64,000 nt of DNA from Paenibacillus ginsengarvi. GTDB taxonomy: Bacteria > Bacillota > Bacilli > Paenibacillales > NBRC-103111. Below, in pieces: positions 18,485-27,396 of this stretch; positions within the stretch are counted from its first letter, which is position 1, and every line of letters begins with the position of its first letter. The stretch covers positions 103,598-167,597 of the forward strand of contig NZ_RBAH01000021.1 of assembly GCF_003626695.1 (NCBI RefSeq). Direction: 5' to 3'. The position numbers were made by a program, and so were the translations under genes. The notes beneath the pieces were generated by a model, which had not been told where the DNA came from, did not search any database, and worked only from the letters and a program-made list of their open reading frames with translations.

Positions 18485-19063
18485 TCAGACGGTCACGCTA
18501 GTTGCAATTTTGAACAGTCCGGCCTGTTTTAACGGCAGCTCGGTCGCCTCGTCCTTTTTCAGCCCTGCCGCTTCCCCATTCAGCGCAATGTTGACGAGCC
18601 ATTTCGTAAACGGCGCCACGTTCATCGCCGCCATCTCCTCCGCATCGAAGAAACCCGCCGCGTCCACCTCATAGTTATCCGGAGTCGGTTCTCCGCTTAC
18701 GTATTCCATCTCGAAGGCGACGTAAACATTATGAATGTCGCGCGGCTGATCGCGCACGGCAAGCACGCCGACCGCCCGGCTCACGATGCCGGCTTCCTCC
18801 AGCACTTCCCGCTCGATCGTTCGCTCGATCGGCTCGAGCTGTTCGATATAGCCGCCCGGATTCGTCCAGAAGCCCTTGCCCGGCTCCTGGGCTCTGCGGA
18901 CGAGCAGCACTTTCCCGTCCCGCTTCAGCAGCGCGCCTACGCCGATGCTGTACGATCCCCAATGCACGAACGGACAGCTCGGACAAGCTAATCGTTCGTC
19001 GCCATCGATCGTTCTTTTCTCCAATTTCGTTCCGCAGCTTGAGCAATATTGCACGGTTGCCAT
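18485..19063 (-). CDS. Nudix hydrolase with N-terminal zinc ribbon
   Basis: This 192-residue protein has a four-cysteine zinc ribbon (C7, C10, C27, C30) and a complete Nudix box: the G-x5-E-x7-RE-V-L-EE-A-G-I pattern begins at the second Gly of NPGGYIE. Zinc-ribbon Nudix proteins such as NudC hydrolyse NADH or NAD-capped RNA, but this protein is shorter than NudC and lacks an obvious SQPWPFPxS motif, so it is better described as a general nucleoside-diphosphate hydrolase. The start is ATG 19063, with AAGGAG seven bases upstream; the ATG two codons earlier is only one base from that site. Confidence 0.87.
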   Translation of the reverse strand: MATVQYCSSCGTKLEKRTIDGDERLACPSCPFVHWGSYSIGVGALLKRDGKVLLVRRAQEPGKGFWTNPGGYIEQLEPIERTIEREVLEEAGIVSRAVGVLAVRDQPRDIHNVYVAFEMEYVSGEPTPDNYEVDAAGFFDAEEMAAMNVAPFTKWLVNIALNGEAAGLKKDEATELPLKQAGLFKIATSVTV

Positions 19064-19219
19064 CTTCATTCTCCTTTGCCTGTTCACAGTATAGTCACTT
19101 CTGTATTGTAAAGGAGCTTGAAGCAGGCTGTAAACAACGAATCGAAAACGTGCGGCGCGATGCACCCCAAGCCGGTATAATAAACGTATTCGCTCTTATC
19201 CGAAAGGAGCTGTGCCGCC

Positions 19220-20119
19220 TTGGACAAGCTTGACATGGATCTCAACCGTCTGTCGCCTTACGTTCGGGTTGCGCTTGACCACTATTTGGCGCCGGGCTGG
19301 GTGATACGCGAGCGGACGTTATTCGACTATGAGCTGCTGTACGTGAAAGAGGGCCGGCTTCGCGTGACGACGGAAAGCGGCGAATATGACGGCGTCCCCG
19401 GCGATCTGTTTCTGTTCAAGCCGGGACAGCGGCATGCGATCGAAGTCACAAGCCGTGTGCCCGTCCGACAGCCGCACGTCCATTTCGATTTGTTGTATAT
19501 GCCGGACAGTCCCGATGTCAAAGTATCGTTCAAGCCGATCGAGGACATGTCGCCCGCCGAAATCGCGATGATACGCGAGGACGTCGTCTCGGCGCCCCCT
19601 TTCGAGCTCCCGACGCTGCTTCGGCTTCGTAGTCCCGCCGTATTCGAGAACATGCTGCTCGATCTGATCCGCGATTTCCGGCTCGGTCTTCCTTATGCCC
19701 AAACGGCCGCCAAGGGCGCGTTTCTGCGCCTGTGGGTCCATCTACTCCGGGAGCATACGTGGCAGATCCATCCGCAGCTGCATTCGAACTGGGAACGGCT
19801 TACGAAGGTGAAGCAGTATATCGACCACAATCCGGAGCAAAACGTTTCCTTGGCCGCACTCGCGGAGATGGCCGGGCTGAGCCCGTATTACTTTTTGCGC
19901 GCGTTCTCGCAGGCGTACGGCCTCTCGCCGATGAAATACTGCCAGACGGTGCGCATCGGCAAAGCGCGGGAATGGATTCAATTTACGTCGCTGCCGTTAA
20001 CCGAAATTGCAGAAAGGGTCGGCTTCGCCAGCATTCATGCGTTCAGCCGAACGTTCAAGCGGATCGACGGCGTAGCGCCTTCGTTTTACCGCGGGGGCAA
20101 AGCGAAAAACGCGCCCTGA
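19220..20119 (+). CDS. AraC-family transcriptional regulator (cupin type)
   Basis: This 299-residue regulator has an N-terminal cupin domain (GVPGDLFLFKPGQRH near residues 55-70) and a C-terminal AraC domain (residues 195-290) with LAEMAGLSPYYFLRAFSQAYG and EIAERVGFASIHAFSRTFKR. The start is TTG 19220 with AAAGGAG 10 bases upstream; ATG 19235 is a possible alternative. It converges with the GH172-family gene at 20150 and is the nearest regulator to it, so it may control the 20-23 kb glycosidases. The effector is unknown. Confidence 0.87.
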   Translation: MDKLDMDLNRLSPYVRVALDHYLAPGWVIRERTLFDYELLYVKEGRLRVTTESGEYDGVPGDLFLFKPGQRHAIEVTSRVPVRQPHVHFDLLYMPDSPDVKVSFKPIEDMSPAEIAMIREDVVSAPPFELPTLLRLRSPAVFENMLLDLIRDFRLGLPYAQTAAKGAFLRLWVHLLREHTWQIHPQLHSNWERLTKVKQYIDHNPEQNVSLAALAEMAGLSPYYFLRAFSQAYGLSPMKYCQTVRIGKAREWIQFTSLPLTEIAERVGFASIHAFSRTFKRIDGVAPSFYRGGKAKNAP

Positions 20120-20136
20120 CGAATCGTCAAGGCGCG
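20110..20136. terminator. Hairpin between convergent AraC and GH172 genes
   Basis: CGCGCC-C-TGACG pairs with CGTCA-A-GGCGCG around a three-base loop. The stop codon of the AraC gene lies in the stem. It is placed to act in both directions but has no long T-run on either side. Confidence 0.55.
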
Positions 20137-20149
20137 CGGCTCACAGCCG

Positions 20150-21232
20150 TCAAACGACTTCAAGACCATCCTTATCCGGGAGCGGCTGGAACGCCGCGTG
20201 CGGCTCCGACTGGTACCAGAACGCCGTCGAGGCGAGATTGTCCTGCAGCGGCAAATACCGTCCGCCGGAGCGCCAGCCCAGCGCCTGAATTGTCACGCGA
20301 AGTTCGGATTCGAAACGGATCGGGTCCATCACATGCCAGCGGTACATGCCGAACCGCTGCTGGCTGCGGTACAGCCCGTCCGGCTTCAGCACCTGATGCA
20401 TGCCGAGGAACGGGGTCGAATACGTGCCGTACTCGCCCTTCGGCTGCTCCCAGTTCCACGCGCCTCCGAAATAATCCTCCGTCCCGGTGCCGCAGATCGT
20501 CGGGAAATCCCGGTCGCCGTCGAGATAAAACTTGATCTCTCCTTCGCCGAACCAGCCGCTGCTGTTCGACTGCCAGGCGATGTACGTGCCGACATAGTGG
20601 CCGCGTCCTGCAACTCCGTCAAGCAGCGTATGAACTTCCTTGTACGGCAGCGGATTGCTGCGCCGCCACTGGGCATGGAAGTACGCGCTGTCCTCCGGCA
20701 CCTCGGTAAGCGTGTAGTCGATTTGGAAATAAAGCACCGCCTCCTTGTCGGCGATATTTTCCACCGTAATGCGGGCCGACTGCCGAAACGGCATTTCCCA
20801 ATAGCAGTTCATGCCGCCCGCCGGATTAACCGCCACAGGCAGCGAGGAGACGTTGCTCCGCTCGCACCAGCCGTTGCAAAAAAAGTCGCCGACCGGCGCC
20901 TCGACGGAAGGCAGCTCCTCCCCGTCCCAATACATGCGCAAAATCATCGTACGCCATACGCCTGGAAAACAAGTCATCCATATATGCTGAATGGCTCCGG
21001 GCTCTGTAATGGTCGCTAGCGTAAATTCCGTGCCTGCGGGGATCTGGACCGAGGGCGACACTTTCCAGCCTTGTCCCAAATCGCGGGACGCCGCTTGTCC
21101 GGTTCCTTCCGTCGCCATGCCGGCTTTGCCCTTCTCTCCCGTCCAGTTTTCCGCGCTGATCGATCTCGTTCTGGCTGTCGATAGACGCGACAGCTGACCG
21201 AGCCCCATGCCGAGTCCGTTAAACGGCAACAT
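20150..21232 (-). CDS. DUF2961 / GH172-family protein
   Basis: This 360-residue protein without signal peptide matches DUF2961, the catalytic family now called GH172. Diagnostic features are GEGEIKFYLDGD, PTICGTGTEDYFGGAW (about residues 225-260) and a late GMYRWHVMDPIRFE. Characterised GH172 members act on fructofuranose or arabinofuranose linkages with acidic residues in these motifs; whether this one prefers either sugar is open. The start was set at ATG 21232, with GGAGGAG upstream; a longer frame reaches 21388 without such a site. Its lack of a signal peptide implies action on imported oligosaccharides. Confidence 0.85.
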   Translation of the reverse strand: MLPFNGLGMGLGQLSRLSTARTRSISAENWTGEKGKAGMATEGTGQAASRDLGQGWKVSPSVQIPAGTEFTLATITEPGAIQHIWMTCFPGVWRTMILRMYWDGEELPSVEAPVGDFFCNGWCERSNVSSLPVAVNPAGGMNCYWEMPFRQSARITVENIADKEAVLYFQIDYTLTEVPEDSAYFHAQWRRSNPLPYKEVHTLLDGVAGRGHYVGTYIAWQSNSSGWFGEGEIKFYLDGDRDFPTICGTGTEDYFGGAWNWEQPKGEYGTYSTPFLGMHQVLKPDGLYRSQQRFGMYRWHVMDPIRFESELRVTIQALGWRSGGRYLPLQDNLASTAFWYQSEPHAAFQPLPDKDGLEVV

Positions 21233-21615
21233 TGCAACTCCTCCATTCATTTCGGTGTTTATTCGCTTCTCCGCCCTTATTGTACCGGATTCGCCCCGGT
21301 TTGGATTTAGCGCGAACGTATAACTTGTTAACCGAAATTGCCTTCGCGAGCCCCCGTAACAGGTGGAAGATTCTCTCGGGTTCAGCAAAAAGGAACCGCC
21401 CCCTACGCTTCTGAAAGCGATAGAACGATTCGTTACTACCGCTGAATCACCAAACCCGCGCCACGTGGGCGATGAAAAGCTGCAACTAATGCTCGAAGGA
21501 GCCCTATTTGGTCACGGCTGCTCCCTTTTCGCGAGAATAGTGTGCAAAGGCGCTTTAGTTGGTCGTCTCAGACAGAAAAGCACCGGATTCCTCCACTCCC
21601 CGCCTTGGCACAGCA

Positions 21616-21808
21616 TAGCGGAACTTCGAGTTCCGTTAACGCCGCTGCGCGGGCGGTATAGACCCGTTTAGCGGAAGCTCCACTTCCGTTATGGCCCGTT
21701 TTTCCGCTTCTGCGCGGGCCGGTTGGCGGCCTTAACGGAACTTTTACTTCCTCTATCGCCCCAAACAGCGACGTGCCGCGAGCGATAGCGGAACTTTTAC
21801 TTCCGCTC
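21616..21808. repeat. Four-palindrome array, copy 1
   Basis: Four 23-base palindromes start at 21616, 21669, 21733 and 21786. Each reads TARCGGAA-S, five variable bases, then a partner arm near STTCCGYTA. The gaps between them are 30, 41 and 30 bases. The first two are well paired; the third and fourth have decayed right arms. The array fills the gap between the GH172 and GH109 genes; the rest of that gap (21233-21615) shows only a TACAAT hexamer on the minus strand 45-50 bases before the GH172 start. A sister array is at 58288. Confidence 0.85.
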
Positions 21809-21841
21809 CGGCCGTCACCTGCCTGGCTGCGCCGCAGAGCG

Positions 21842-21887
21842 CAAAAAACGCCCCCGTTCCGGGCCGAAACGGTCGGAGGGAGGCGTT
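21842..21887 (-). terminator. Terminator of the GH109-type gene
   Basis: On the minus strand AACGCCTCC pairs with GGGGGCGTT (one wobble pair) and six T residues follow. It is 35 bases past the stop codon at 21922. Confidence 0.75.
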
Positions 21888-21921
21888 CTTGCAGTCGTTT
21901 ATAATGGTACAAACATTCGGC

Positions 21922-23163
21922 TTACAGATCGAACAGCGATTCGTCGATCGTATCCAGCGAATAACGGCTCTTCGGTCCTTCCGCACGGCTGATCCATTTG
22001 CCCTTCGTGAAATCCGGAATCGCCACTGGTGCACTGCCCAGCGCGACGGATTCCTCAGACAATACGGTGATTGCCATCCAGACGGCCGTATCGTACACAT
22101 CAATCGGAGTTTGCGTATTGTCGCGCACGCTTTCGGCGAAAGCGCGAAGCACCAGGTGGTCCATCCCGCCGTGACCGCCGCGAACGCCGTCTTTGATGTA
22201 CTGCTTCCAGATCGGATGCTCGTACTGGTCGCGGTATGTTTCGAACGGCTCCCACTGATGCTCGGGGCTGCGGCCTTCGACATGGATCGAATTGTTGTCT
22301 TCCATCCAGAGCCCTTTCGTCCCTTGGACGCGGCCGGCTCTCGAGTACGGACGCGGAAGCGTCGTATCGTGAACGAGCATGATCGTCTCGCCCTTGGCGC
22401 ACTTGACCATCGTCGTTACGATATCGCCTTGGGCAAATTCCGTCTTCGCGAGCTCGCTCGTTTCGCCGTACTTGTCGGTCGCCCATTGACGGATGCCTCG
22501 CGCTTTCGAAGACATCGAAGTCAAGCTGACAAGGCGGTTGCCGTTATTGACGTTTAATATTTTTGAAATCGGTCCCAAACCGTGGATCGGGTACAGTTCG
22601 CCGTTCCGGTTCAAGTAGTTGCGATAGCGGTTATGACGGTTTTGCTCGCCCAGCGCCACTTCGTGACGGAGATCATGCTCGTAGCCGCACTGGCAGTGGA
22701 TCAGCTCGCCCAGCAGCCCTTGCTTCACCATGTTCAGCACGGCAAGCTCGTTGCGGCCGTAGCAGCAGTTTTCGAGCAGCATCGCCGGTTTGCCCGTCTG
22801 CTCGGACGTACGAACCAGCTCCCAGCATTCTTCAAGCGATGCCGCGCCGCCGACTTCGAGCGCCGCATATTTGCCCGCACGCATGGCCGCTATGGCGATC
22901 TCCGCATGCGTAACCCAAGTGGTGGCGATTACAACACCCTGCACGTCGTCTCTTGCAAGCAATTCCCGGTAGTTCGCATAGCCGGTCGCCTTCGGCCGAC
23001 CCGCGTTTTCCACGATCTCGAGCCCCATCTGCAAGCGGTCCTCGAACGCGTCGCACACTGCTGGAATTTCCACATCATCCATCGCCAGCAACATTTTGAG
23101 CAAGCCTCTTCCACGACCGCCCAAACCGATAACCGCAAGCTTGATTTTACCGTTGTTCCCCAT
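21922..23163 (-). CDS. GH109-type NAD-dependent glycosidase (Gfo/Idh/MocA fold)
   Basis: This 413-residue protein has an NAD-binding N-terminus (VIGLGGRGRGLLKM) but lacks the usual EKP lysine motif, reading LEVGG there. The following segments (EECWELVRTSEQTGKP, MLLENCCYGRNEL, NMVKQGLLGELIHC, and NGELYPIHGLGPI) are characteristic of GH109, whose members hydrolyse alpha-N-acetylgalactosaminides by NAD-assisted oxidation-elimination. There is no Tat signal, so it acts inside the cell on imported substrate, unlike several characterised GH109 enzymes. The start is ATG 23163 (GGAAGGA about 11 bases upstream). N-acetylgalactosamine specificity is inferred from the family, which is broader than tested examples. 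Confidence 0.82.
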   Translation of the reverse strand: MGNNGKIKLAVIGLGGRGRGLLKMLLAMDDVEIPAVCDAFEDRLQMGLEIVENAGRPKATGYANYRELLARDDVQGVVIATTWVTHAEIAIAAMRAGKYAALEVGGAASLEECWELVRTSEQTGKPAMLLENCCYGRNELAVLNMVKQGLLGELIHCQCGYEHDLRHEVALGEQNRHNRYRNYLNRNGELYPIHGLGPISKILNVNNGNRLVSLTSMSSKARGIRQWATDKYGETSELAKTEFAQGDIVTTMVKCAKGETIMLVHDTTLPRPYSRAGRVQGTKGLWMEDNNSIHVEGRSPEHQWEPFETYRDQYEHPIWKQYIKDGVRGGHGGMDHLVLRAFAESVRDNTQTPIDVYDTAVWMAITVLSEESVALGSAPVAIPDFTKGKWISRAEGPKSRYSLDTIDESLFDL

Positions 23164-23226
23164 CGCCCAAACCGTCCTTCCGCGCCTGTTCGCGCCAAAT
23201 GGAATCGTATAAATTGCACACAATCA

Positions 23227-23255
23227 ATCATACCCGAAACGATACGATCCGGCAA
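23227..23255 (-). promoter_or_regulatory. Promoter of the GH109-type gene
   Basis: TTGCCG (23250-23255) and TATGAT (23227-23232) are 17 bases apart on the minus strand, 64 bases before the start codon. The rest of the gap from 23164 to 23530 contains only the terminator at 23450. Confidence 0.55.
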
Positions 23256-23449
23256 TGCTCAAAAACAAACAAAAAACGCCAACATTTCGAGTTGCTGCGA
23301 GATTAGTCGGGCCGATCCCGCTAATCTTCCGATTCGGCAGGAATTGGAAGATTTCCTCCTTGTCCAGGCAAAAAAATGCGATTGTATCGCGGGCAAGCAG
23401 CGACGATTCGTTCATGACCGGCTATCGGAGCGTCCATCCCCGCCAAAAC

Positions 23450-23479
23450 AAAAAAGTAGAGGGAAATATTCCCTCTACT
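23450..23479 (-). terminator. Terminator of the sulfonate-type/flavoprotein operon
   Basis: AGTAGAGGGAA pairs perfectly with TTCCCTCTACT around a three-base loop and is followed by six T residues on the minus strand. It lies 52 bases past the nitroreductase stop codon. Confidence 0.88.
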
Positions 23480-23530
23480 CTTTATTCTACAGCCGGGCCA
23501 AAGCCGCCCGCTTAACGCAGCAGCCGAAAC

Positions 23531-24163
23531 TCAGGGCGCATCAGGGAAGCGTCCGGGCACGATGCTCTCCGCCAGCGGCCTGCGGCCGTTCGGCTTCTCC
23601 CGCTCCTGCAGCGCTTCGGGAAGCGCCTCCCGCGGGCCGCGATAGCCGAGCGCGATGACGACGTGCAGGTCGTACGCATCCGGCACCGCCAGCGCCCGCC
23701 GCGCTTCCTCGCGCTGAAAGCCGCCCATCGCATGGGCGTGAAGCCCAAGCAGCGTCGCCTGAAGCGCCAAATGGCTCCATGCCGCGCCGGCGTCGAAGGC
23801 GTTCGGGCCATTCGGCTCGCCTTTCTCGTCCAATCGGGCGGAAGCGAGCACGATCAGGACAGGCGCGTACTGAGCCCATGCCAGGTTGCCCGGATTCAGA
23901 AACGTATGGAACAGCGCCCGCTGCTCCTCCGTCTTCGCCACGATAAACCGCCACTGCTGCCGGTTGTTCGCCGAGGGCGACCAGCGAGCAGCCTCCAATA
24001 TCGTATGCAGCGTCTCGTCGGTCACCTCGCGGCGCTCGAACGAACGCGGCGACCAGCGGTTCAGAAACAAAGGATCGACTGGATAATCCGCTTTCCGGTG
24101 TTCGGCCGCTTCCGGCTGCAGCCTGTCAAGTTTAGACTCCGTTTGTGTGGAACGCTCGCTCAT
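23531..24163 (-). CDS. Nitroreductase-family protein
   Basis: This 210-residue FMN-binding protein of the nitroreductase fold shows the family opening RWSPRSFERREV (residues about 36-47), the phrase EAARWSPSANNRQQWRFIV, and a C-terminal VVIALGYRG. Such enzymes move electrons from NAD(P)H to flavin-bound substrates. It is the last of seven genes in the operon, 15 bases after the ferredoxin gene, and GGAGG precedes its ATG. In this setting it could supply electrons to, or act beside, the flavoprotein-ferredoxin pair. Reduction of nitroaromatics is not implied. Confidence 0.87.
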   Translation of the reverse strand: MSERSTQTESKLDRLQPEAAEHRKADYPVDPLFLNRWSPRSFERREVTDETLHTILEAARWSPSANNRQQWRFIVAKTEEQRALFHTFLNPGNLAWAQYAPVLIVLASARLDEKGEPNGPNAFDAGAAWSHLALQATLLGLHAHAMGGFQREEARRALAVPDAYDLHVVIALGYRGPREALPEALQEREKPNGRRPLAESIVPGRFPDAP

Positions 24164-24178
24164 TCTATTACCTCCAGA

Positions 24179-24568
24179 TCACTTGTTTGTGGGATAGGCC
24201 AAAATAAACTCGGCCTCGGAGCGGCCGATCGGCTCCTTGCCGGGCAGCACCCGGTCGATAAACGGCGTCGTATCAAGCGCGGCCAGCTTGAGCCGCCCCT
24301 TGCCCCAGCCGATCGTCTCCCGCCAGCTTCCAAGAACGCCCGCCTCCGCCAGCTCCGTTTCGGAGACGTTCACCTGCCGCTCGCCATACGGAGAAACGTA
24401 CAACGCGTCGACCGGACAATACGCCTCGCATATGTAGCATGTTTGGCAGTCGTCCTGGCGCCTTATGACCGGAATGCCGTCTTCGCCCGCGTCGAACACG
24501 TTCGTCGGGCATACCCGGACGCACATGCCGCATTCGACGCATCGGCTCTTGCTTACTAATTCGATCAT
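24179..24568 (-). CDS. Two-cluster [4Fe-4S] ferredoxin (AprB-like)
   Basis: This 129-residue protein has two complete ferredoxin motifs: C10, C13, C16, C20-P and C41, C44, C47, C51-P. A 75-residue tail follows that plain ferredoxins lack; AprB-like subunits have such tails to embrace their flavoprotein partner. The gene overlaps the flavoprotein gene by four bases, so the two are made together and very probably form a complex. The ferredoxin would pass electrons to or from the FAD subunit. Tail similarity to AprB is an impression, not an alignment. Confidence 0.9.
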   Translation of the reverse strand: MIELVSKSRCVECGMCVRVCPTNVFDAGEDGIPVIRRQDDCQTCYICEAYCPVDALYVSPYGERQVNVSETELAEAGVLGSWRETIGWGKGRLKLAALDTTPFIDRVLPGKEPIGRSEAEFILAYPTNK

Positions 24569-26259
24569 GGCAGCGTGACCTCCTTCAAGCGCCCCGCACG
24601 ATTGTTCCCGGACGAAACTTCGAGTCCGACAGACTCAGCAGATGCAGCAGACGCGGGCGAACCGGCCAAACCCGACTCGAACCGGGTGACGATCCTCTCC
24701 AGCCCCCAAACGAGCAGGCGGCTCTGCATCGCCGGATTCGCCTCGTTATATTCGAGCAGCGCGTGCATGCCTCTCGTTTCCTTGCGCACAAGCGCGGCGT
24801 TATAGATCCACCTCGCGACGGCGACCAGCGCCGCCGCCTCGCGGGCCCGCACCCGCTCGGCGGCTCCGGCGGCGGGAAGGCCGTCGCGCACGACCGGCCA
24901 CAGGCGGTCGAGCCGCTCTAGCGATTGACGCAGCACCGGTTCGCTGCGGAAATAGTTGATATCCAGCGGGAACATTTCGCGCTGGACGGCTTCAATGACG
25001 CTGCGGGAATCGAGCGCTGCTCCGCCCTCGCCTCCACTTCCGCTCGCAGCTTCCGGCTTCACGCCGGCTCCACCCGCAGGCCGCAGACGCCGCTCCGAGG
25101 CCGGCTTGCCCTGCGCGAGCGCATAGGCCGCCGCGCCCTTCCCCGACCACGTGCCGGACGAGATCGCCCACGAGGCGTTAAACGCTCCGCCGCCCGACTG
25201 CCCGCCCGTCACCTTCTCGCGCGAGGCGGCGTCGCCCGCCGCATACAGCCCGGCTACCGACGTGCGGCAATCGTCGCCAGTCAGCCTAAGGCCGCCTGTG
25301 CCCCGCACCGTCCCTTCGTAGCGGAGCGTGAGCGGAAACCGCTGCGTAAACGGATCGATGCCCGCCCGGTCGAGCGGCAAAAAGAAGATCGCATGCGAAC
25401 GCCGCAGGATGGCCCGCTTCTGCTCCGTATCGGCCTTGTCCATAATCGCGTAAACCGGTCCCCGGCTCAGCATTCTCGGCAAAAAGTCGTGTGGACGCGG
25501 CCCCTCGGAATGGAGGATCGTGCCGTCTTCGGCGCTAAGCGTCGCCCAGTTCAGCAGCCGTCCTCGCGTGTTCGTACCGAATGCGGCGCTAGGCGCGTAC
25601 TGCCTGCTGAATTCCATCCCCGACAGCTCGGCCCCGAGCTCGGCCGCCATTAAGTAGCCTTCCCCGGTCAGCACGTTGCAACCCAGCCCCTTGCTCAGGA
25701 AGGCACAGCCTCCGGTCGCAAGGACGACCGCGTTCGCCCGCACCTCCCACTCCCGGCCGTCCAGCCGGTTGACGCCGCGGGCTCCGCCGACGCCGTGCTC
25801 GTCGGCGAGCAGCTCCAGCGCGGGCGACTGATCCAGAATCGTCGCCCCCGCGCGGATAACCGCCCGTCGCATGAGTCGCATATATTCCGGGCCTTGCAGA
25901 TGGTCCCGCTGTGGAATCCCGTTCTCGTCGCGCCGGAACGGATACCCCCACGACTCGACCAGCTGCAGGCTTTCGTACACCTGGTCGAGCACGCGGTGAA
26001 TCCAGTCCGGCTCGGACAAATAGCCGCCGCCCGCCATCCGCTTCCGGACAGCCGCCTCGCGCCGCTCCCGGTCGGGCGGCAAATAGAGCAGGTTCGTTCC
26101 TCCCGGGGCAGTCGCCCCGCTCGAGCCGAGAAAGCCTTTATCGGCGACGACGACTTTGGCGCCGTTCGAGGCGGCGCTCCATGCCGCCCAAGCCCCTGCC
26201 GGCCCACCCCCGATGACGAGCACGTCCGCGTCCAGTCTCAGTTGTTCCTGTTGTGTCAT
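24565..26259 (-). CDS. FAD-dependent oxidoreductase, succinate dehydrogenase/AprA flavoprotein fold
   Basis: This 564-residue protein opens with the FAD motif VIGGGPAGAWAA (residues 15-26), followed by GATAPGGTN, the ATGG motif near residue 180, and AGLYAAGDAA about residue 345, all in the order of the FrdA/SdhA/AprA family. The histidine used for covalent FAD in SdhA is absent, as in AprA. A glycine/alanine-rich insert with KPEAASGSGGEGG (around residue 405) interrupts the C-terminal part. With its ferredoxin it may form a two-subunit redox enzyme. Its position after a sulfonate-type transporter suggests action on an imported sulfur, nitrogen or aromatic compound. The substrate is unknown. 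Confidence 0.88.
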   Translation of the reverse strand: MTQQEQLRLDADVLVIGGGPAGAWAAWSAASNGAKVVVADKGFLGSSGATAPGGTNLLYLPPDRERREAAVRKRMAGGGYLSEPDWIHRVLDQVYESLQLVESWGYPFRRDENGIPQRDHLQGPEYMRLMRRAVIRAGATILDQSPALELLADEHGVGGARGVNRLDGREWEVRANAVVLATGGCAFLSKGLGCNVLTGEGYLMAAELGAELSGMEFSRQYAPSAAFGTNTRGRLLNWATLSAEDGTILHSEGPRPHDFLPRMLSRGPVYAIMDKADTEQKRAILRRSHAIFFLPLDRAGIDPFTQRFPLTLRYEGTVRGTGGLRLTGDDCRTSVAGLYAAGDAASREKVTGGQSGGGAFNASWAISSGTWSGKGAAAYALAQGKPASERRLRPAGGAGVKPEAASGSGGEGGAALDSRSVIEAVQREMFPLDINYFRSEPVLRQSLERLDRLWPVVRDGLPAAGAAERVRAREAAALVAVARWIYNAALVRKETRGMHALLEYNEANPAMQSRLLVWGLERIVTRFESGLAGSPASAASAESVGLEVSSGNNRAGRLKEVTLP

Positions 26260-26292
26260 GCCGCTCCCCTCCCTATGCGGTAACTGGCTCCA

Positions 26293-27333
26293 TTACGGCT
26301 TGATCAGCCAATCTGAGACCGAAAAGTTTTTGTCCGCCAGCTTCTCCTCGAGCAGAAACGACTTCGTGCCTTCGAGCATTTGGATGCCTGCATCCGTAAA
26401 CGTCTCGCGCGGCAGTTGGCTGACCGGGCTCGTTTTCTTCACGAGATCGAGCGGATTGCCCGTATTTTCCGCCAAAAACGCATAATACGCCTCTTCCTGC
26501 TTCTTCAGATCGTCAAGCGCCTTGACGCGCAGCTCGTTCCATACCTTCGCGATATCCGGAAACTTCCTCAGGTAGCTCTCCGATACAACCGTAACGCCGG
26601 TTCCAACAAGATCGGGATTGTTTTTGGCCGCTTCGTCCAGTACCGGGAACCCTTGCGGGATCATCTTCAGCGCCCGAATCTCAGTTGTGGCGATCGCGTC
26701 CACCTCGCCCCGGACGAGCGCCGCGTCGGCATCGTCGTCCAGCAGATGGATGAGCTGCACATCCTTGATATTGTTCTTTTTCAGCAGACCGGCCAAATAA
26801 CGGTGCATGTAGGACCCTTTTTTAACCGAAACCTTCTTGCCCTTCAGGTCTGCGAGCGTAGTCGGCCCGCCTTTCTTCGCCAAAATGAGGGCGTTGCTGC
26901 CAGAAGCGTTCTGATGGATCACCTTCGTCGGAGCGCCGGTGGACTTCGCAAGTATCGCTGGCGTATCGCCAAGCGAGCCGATGTCGAGCCGCCCGCCGAT
27001 GATCGCTTCGCTCAGGTCCGGACCGTTCGGGAAGCCGATAAACTGGATATCCGTAATGCCATATTTCTTCAACTCGTCTTGGCTGAGCCCCTTGTAAAAG
27101 CCCCACCCTTCGGAACCTCCCGGAACATTCAGCTTATTCGCTCCGATATAACCGATACGCAGCGTGGAAGGCGGCTTCGCCTGGCCTCCGCCTCCCGCCG
27201 AGGCCTTCGTCGCGTCCGCCTTGCCGCAAGCCGTCGCCGCAAGCAAAACGATAGCGCCGACAAGCGCGAGTGCCAGCCCCCGCTTTTTCCCCCATTTGGC
27301 GAATGTGCCAATCCTGTCTCTGTATATGGACAT
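26293..27333 (-). CDS. Solute-binding lipoprotein, SsuA/TauA/NMT1-like
   Basis: This 346-residue lipoprotein has a lipobox AATAC around residues 32-36 and a body with the NMT1/SsuA pattern: LRIGYIGANK, DIGSLGDTPAI near residue 115, GKKVSVKKGSYMHRYL and a DADAALVRGEVDAIAT helix. The family binds sulfonates, taurine, nitrate or thiamine precursors. It follows the second permease gene by 63 bases. The lack of SsuD, SsuE or TauD genes in the operon means the imported compound is probably handled by the flavoprotein-ferredoxin module instead. Confidence 0.87.
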   Translation of the reverse strand: MSIYRDRIGTFAKWGKKRGLALALVGAIVLLAATACGKADATKASAGGGGQAKPPSTLRIGYIGANKLNVPGGSEGWGFYKGLSQDELKKYGITDIQFIGFPNGPDLSEAIIGGRLDIGSLGDTPAILAKSTGAPTKVIHQNASGSNALILAKKGGPTTLADLKGKKVSVKKGSYMHRYLAGLLKKNNIKDVQLIHLLDDDADAALVRGEVDAIATTEIRALKMIPQGFPVLDEAAKNNPDLVGTGVTVVSESYLRKFPDIAKVWNELRVKALDDLKKQEEAYYAFLAENTGNPLDLVKKTSPVSQLPRETFTDAGIQMLEGTKSFLLEEKLADKNFSVSDWLIKP

Positions 27334-27396
27334 TTCGTTCCTCTCCTCTGTCTATTGGGATTCCGCTTCCCCATGAAGCGGTACGCATGCAGAACG

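Noticed and set aside
21616..21808. CRISPR array, suggested by four short palindromic repeats with about 30-base spacers
   Set aside because: Repeat centres vary, arms drift, one spacer is 40-41 bases, and no cas gene or leader is present.
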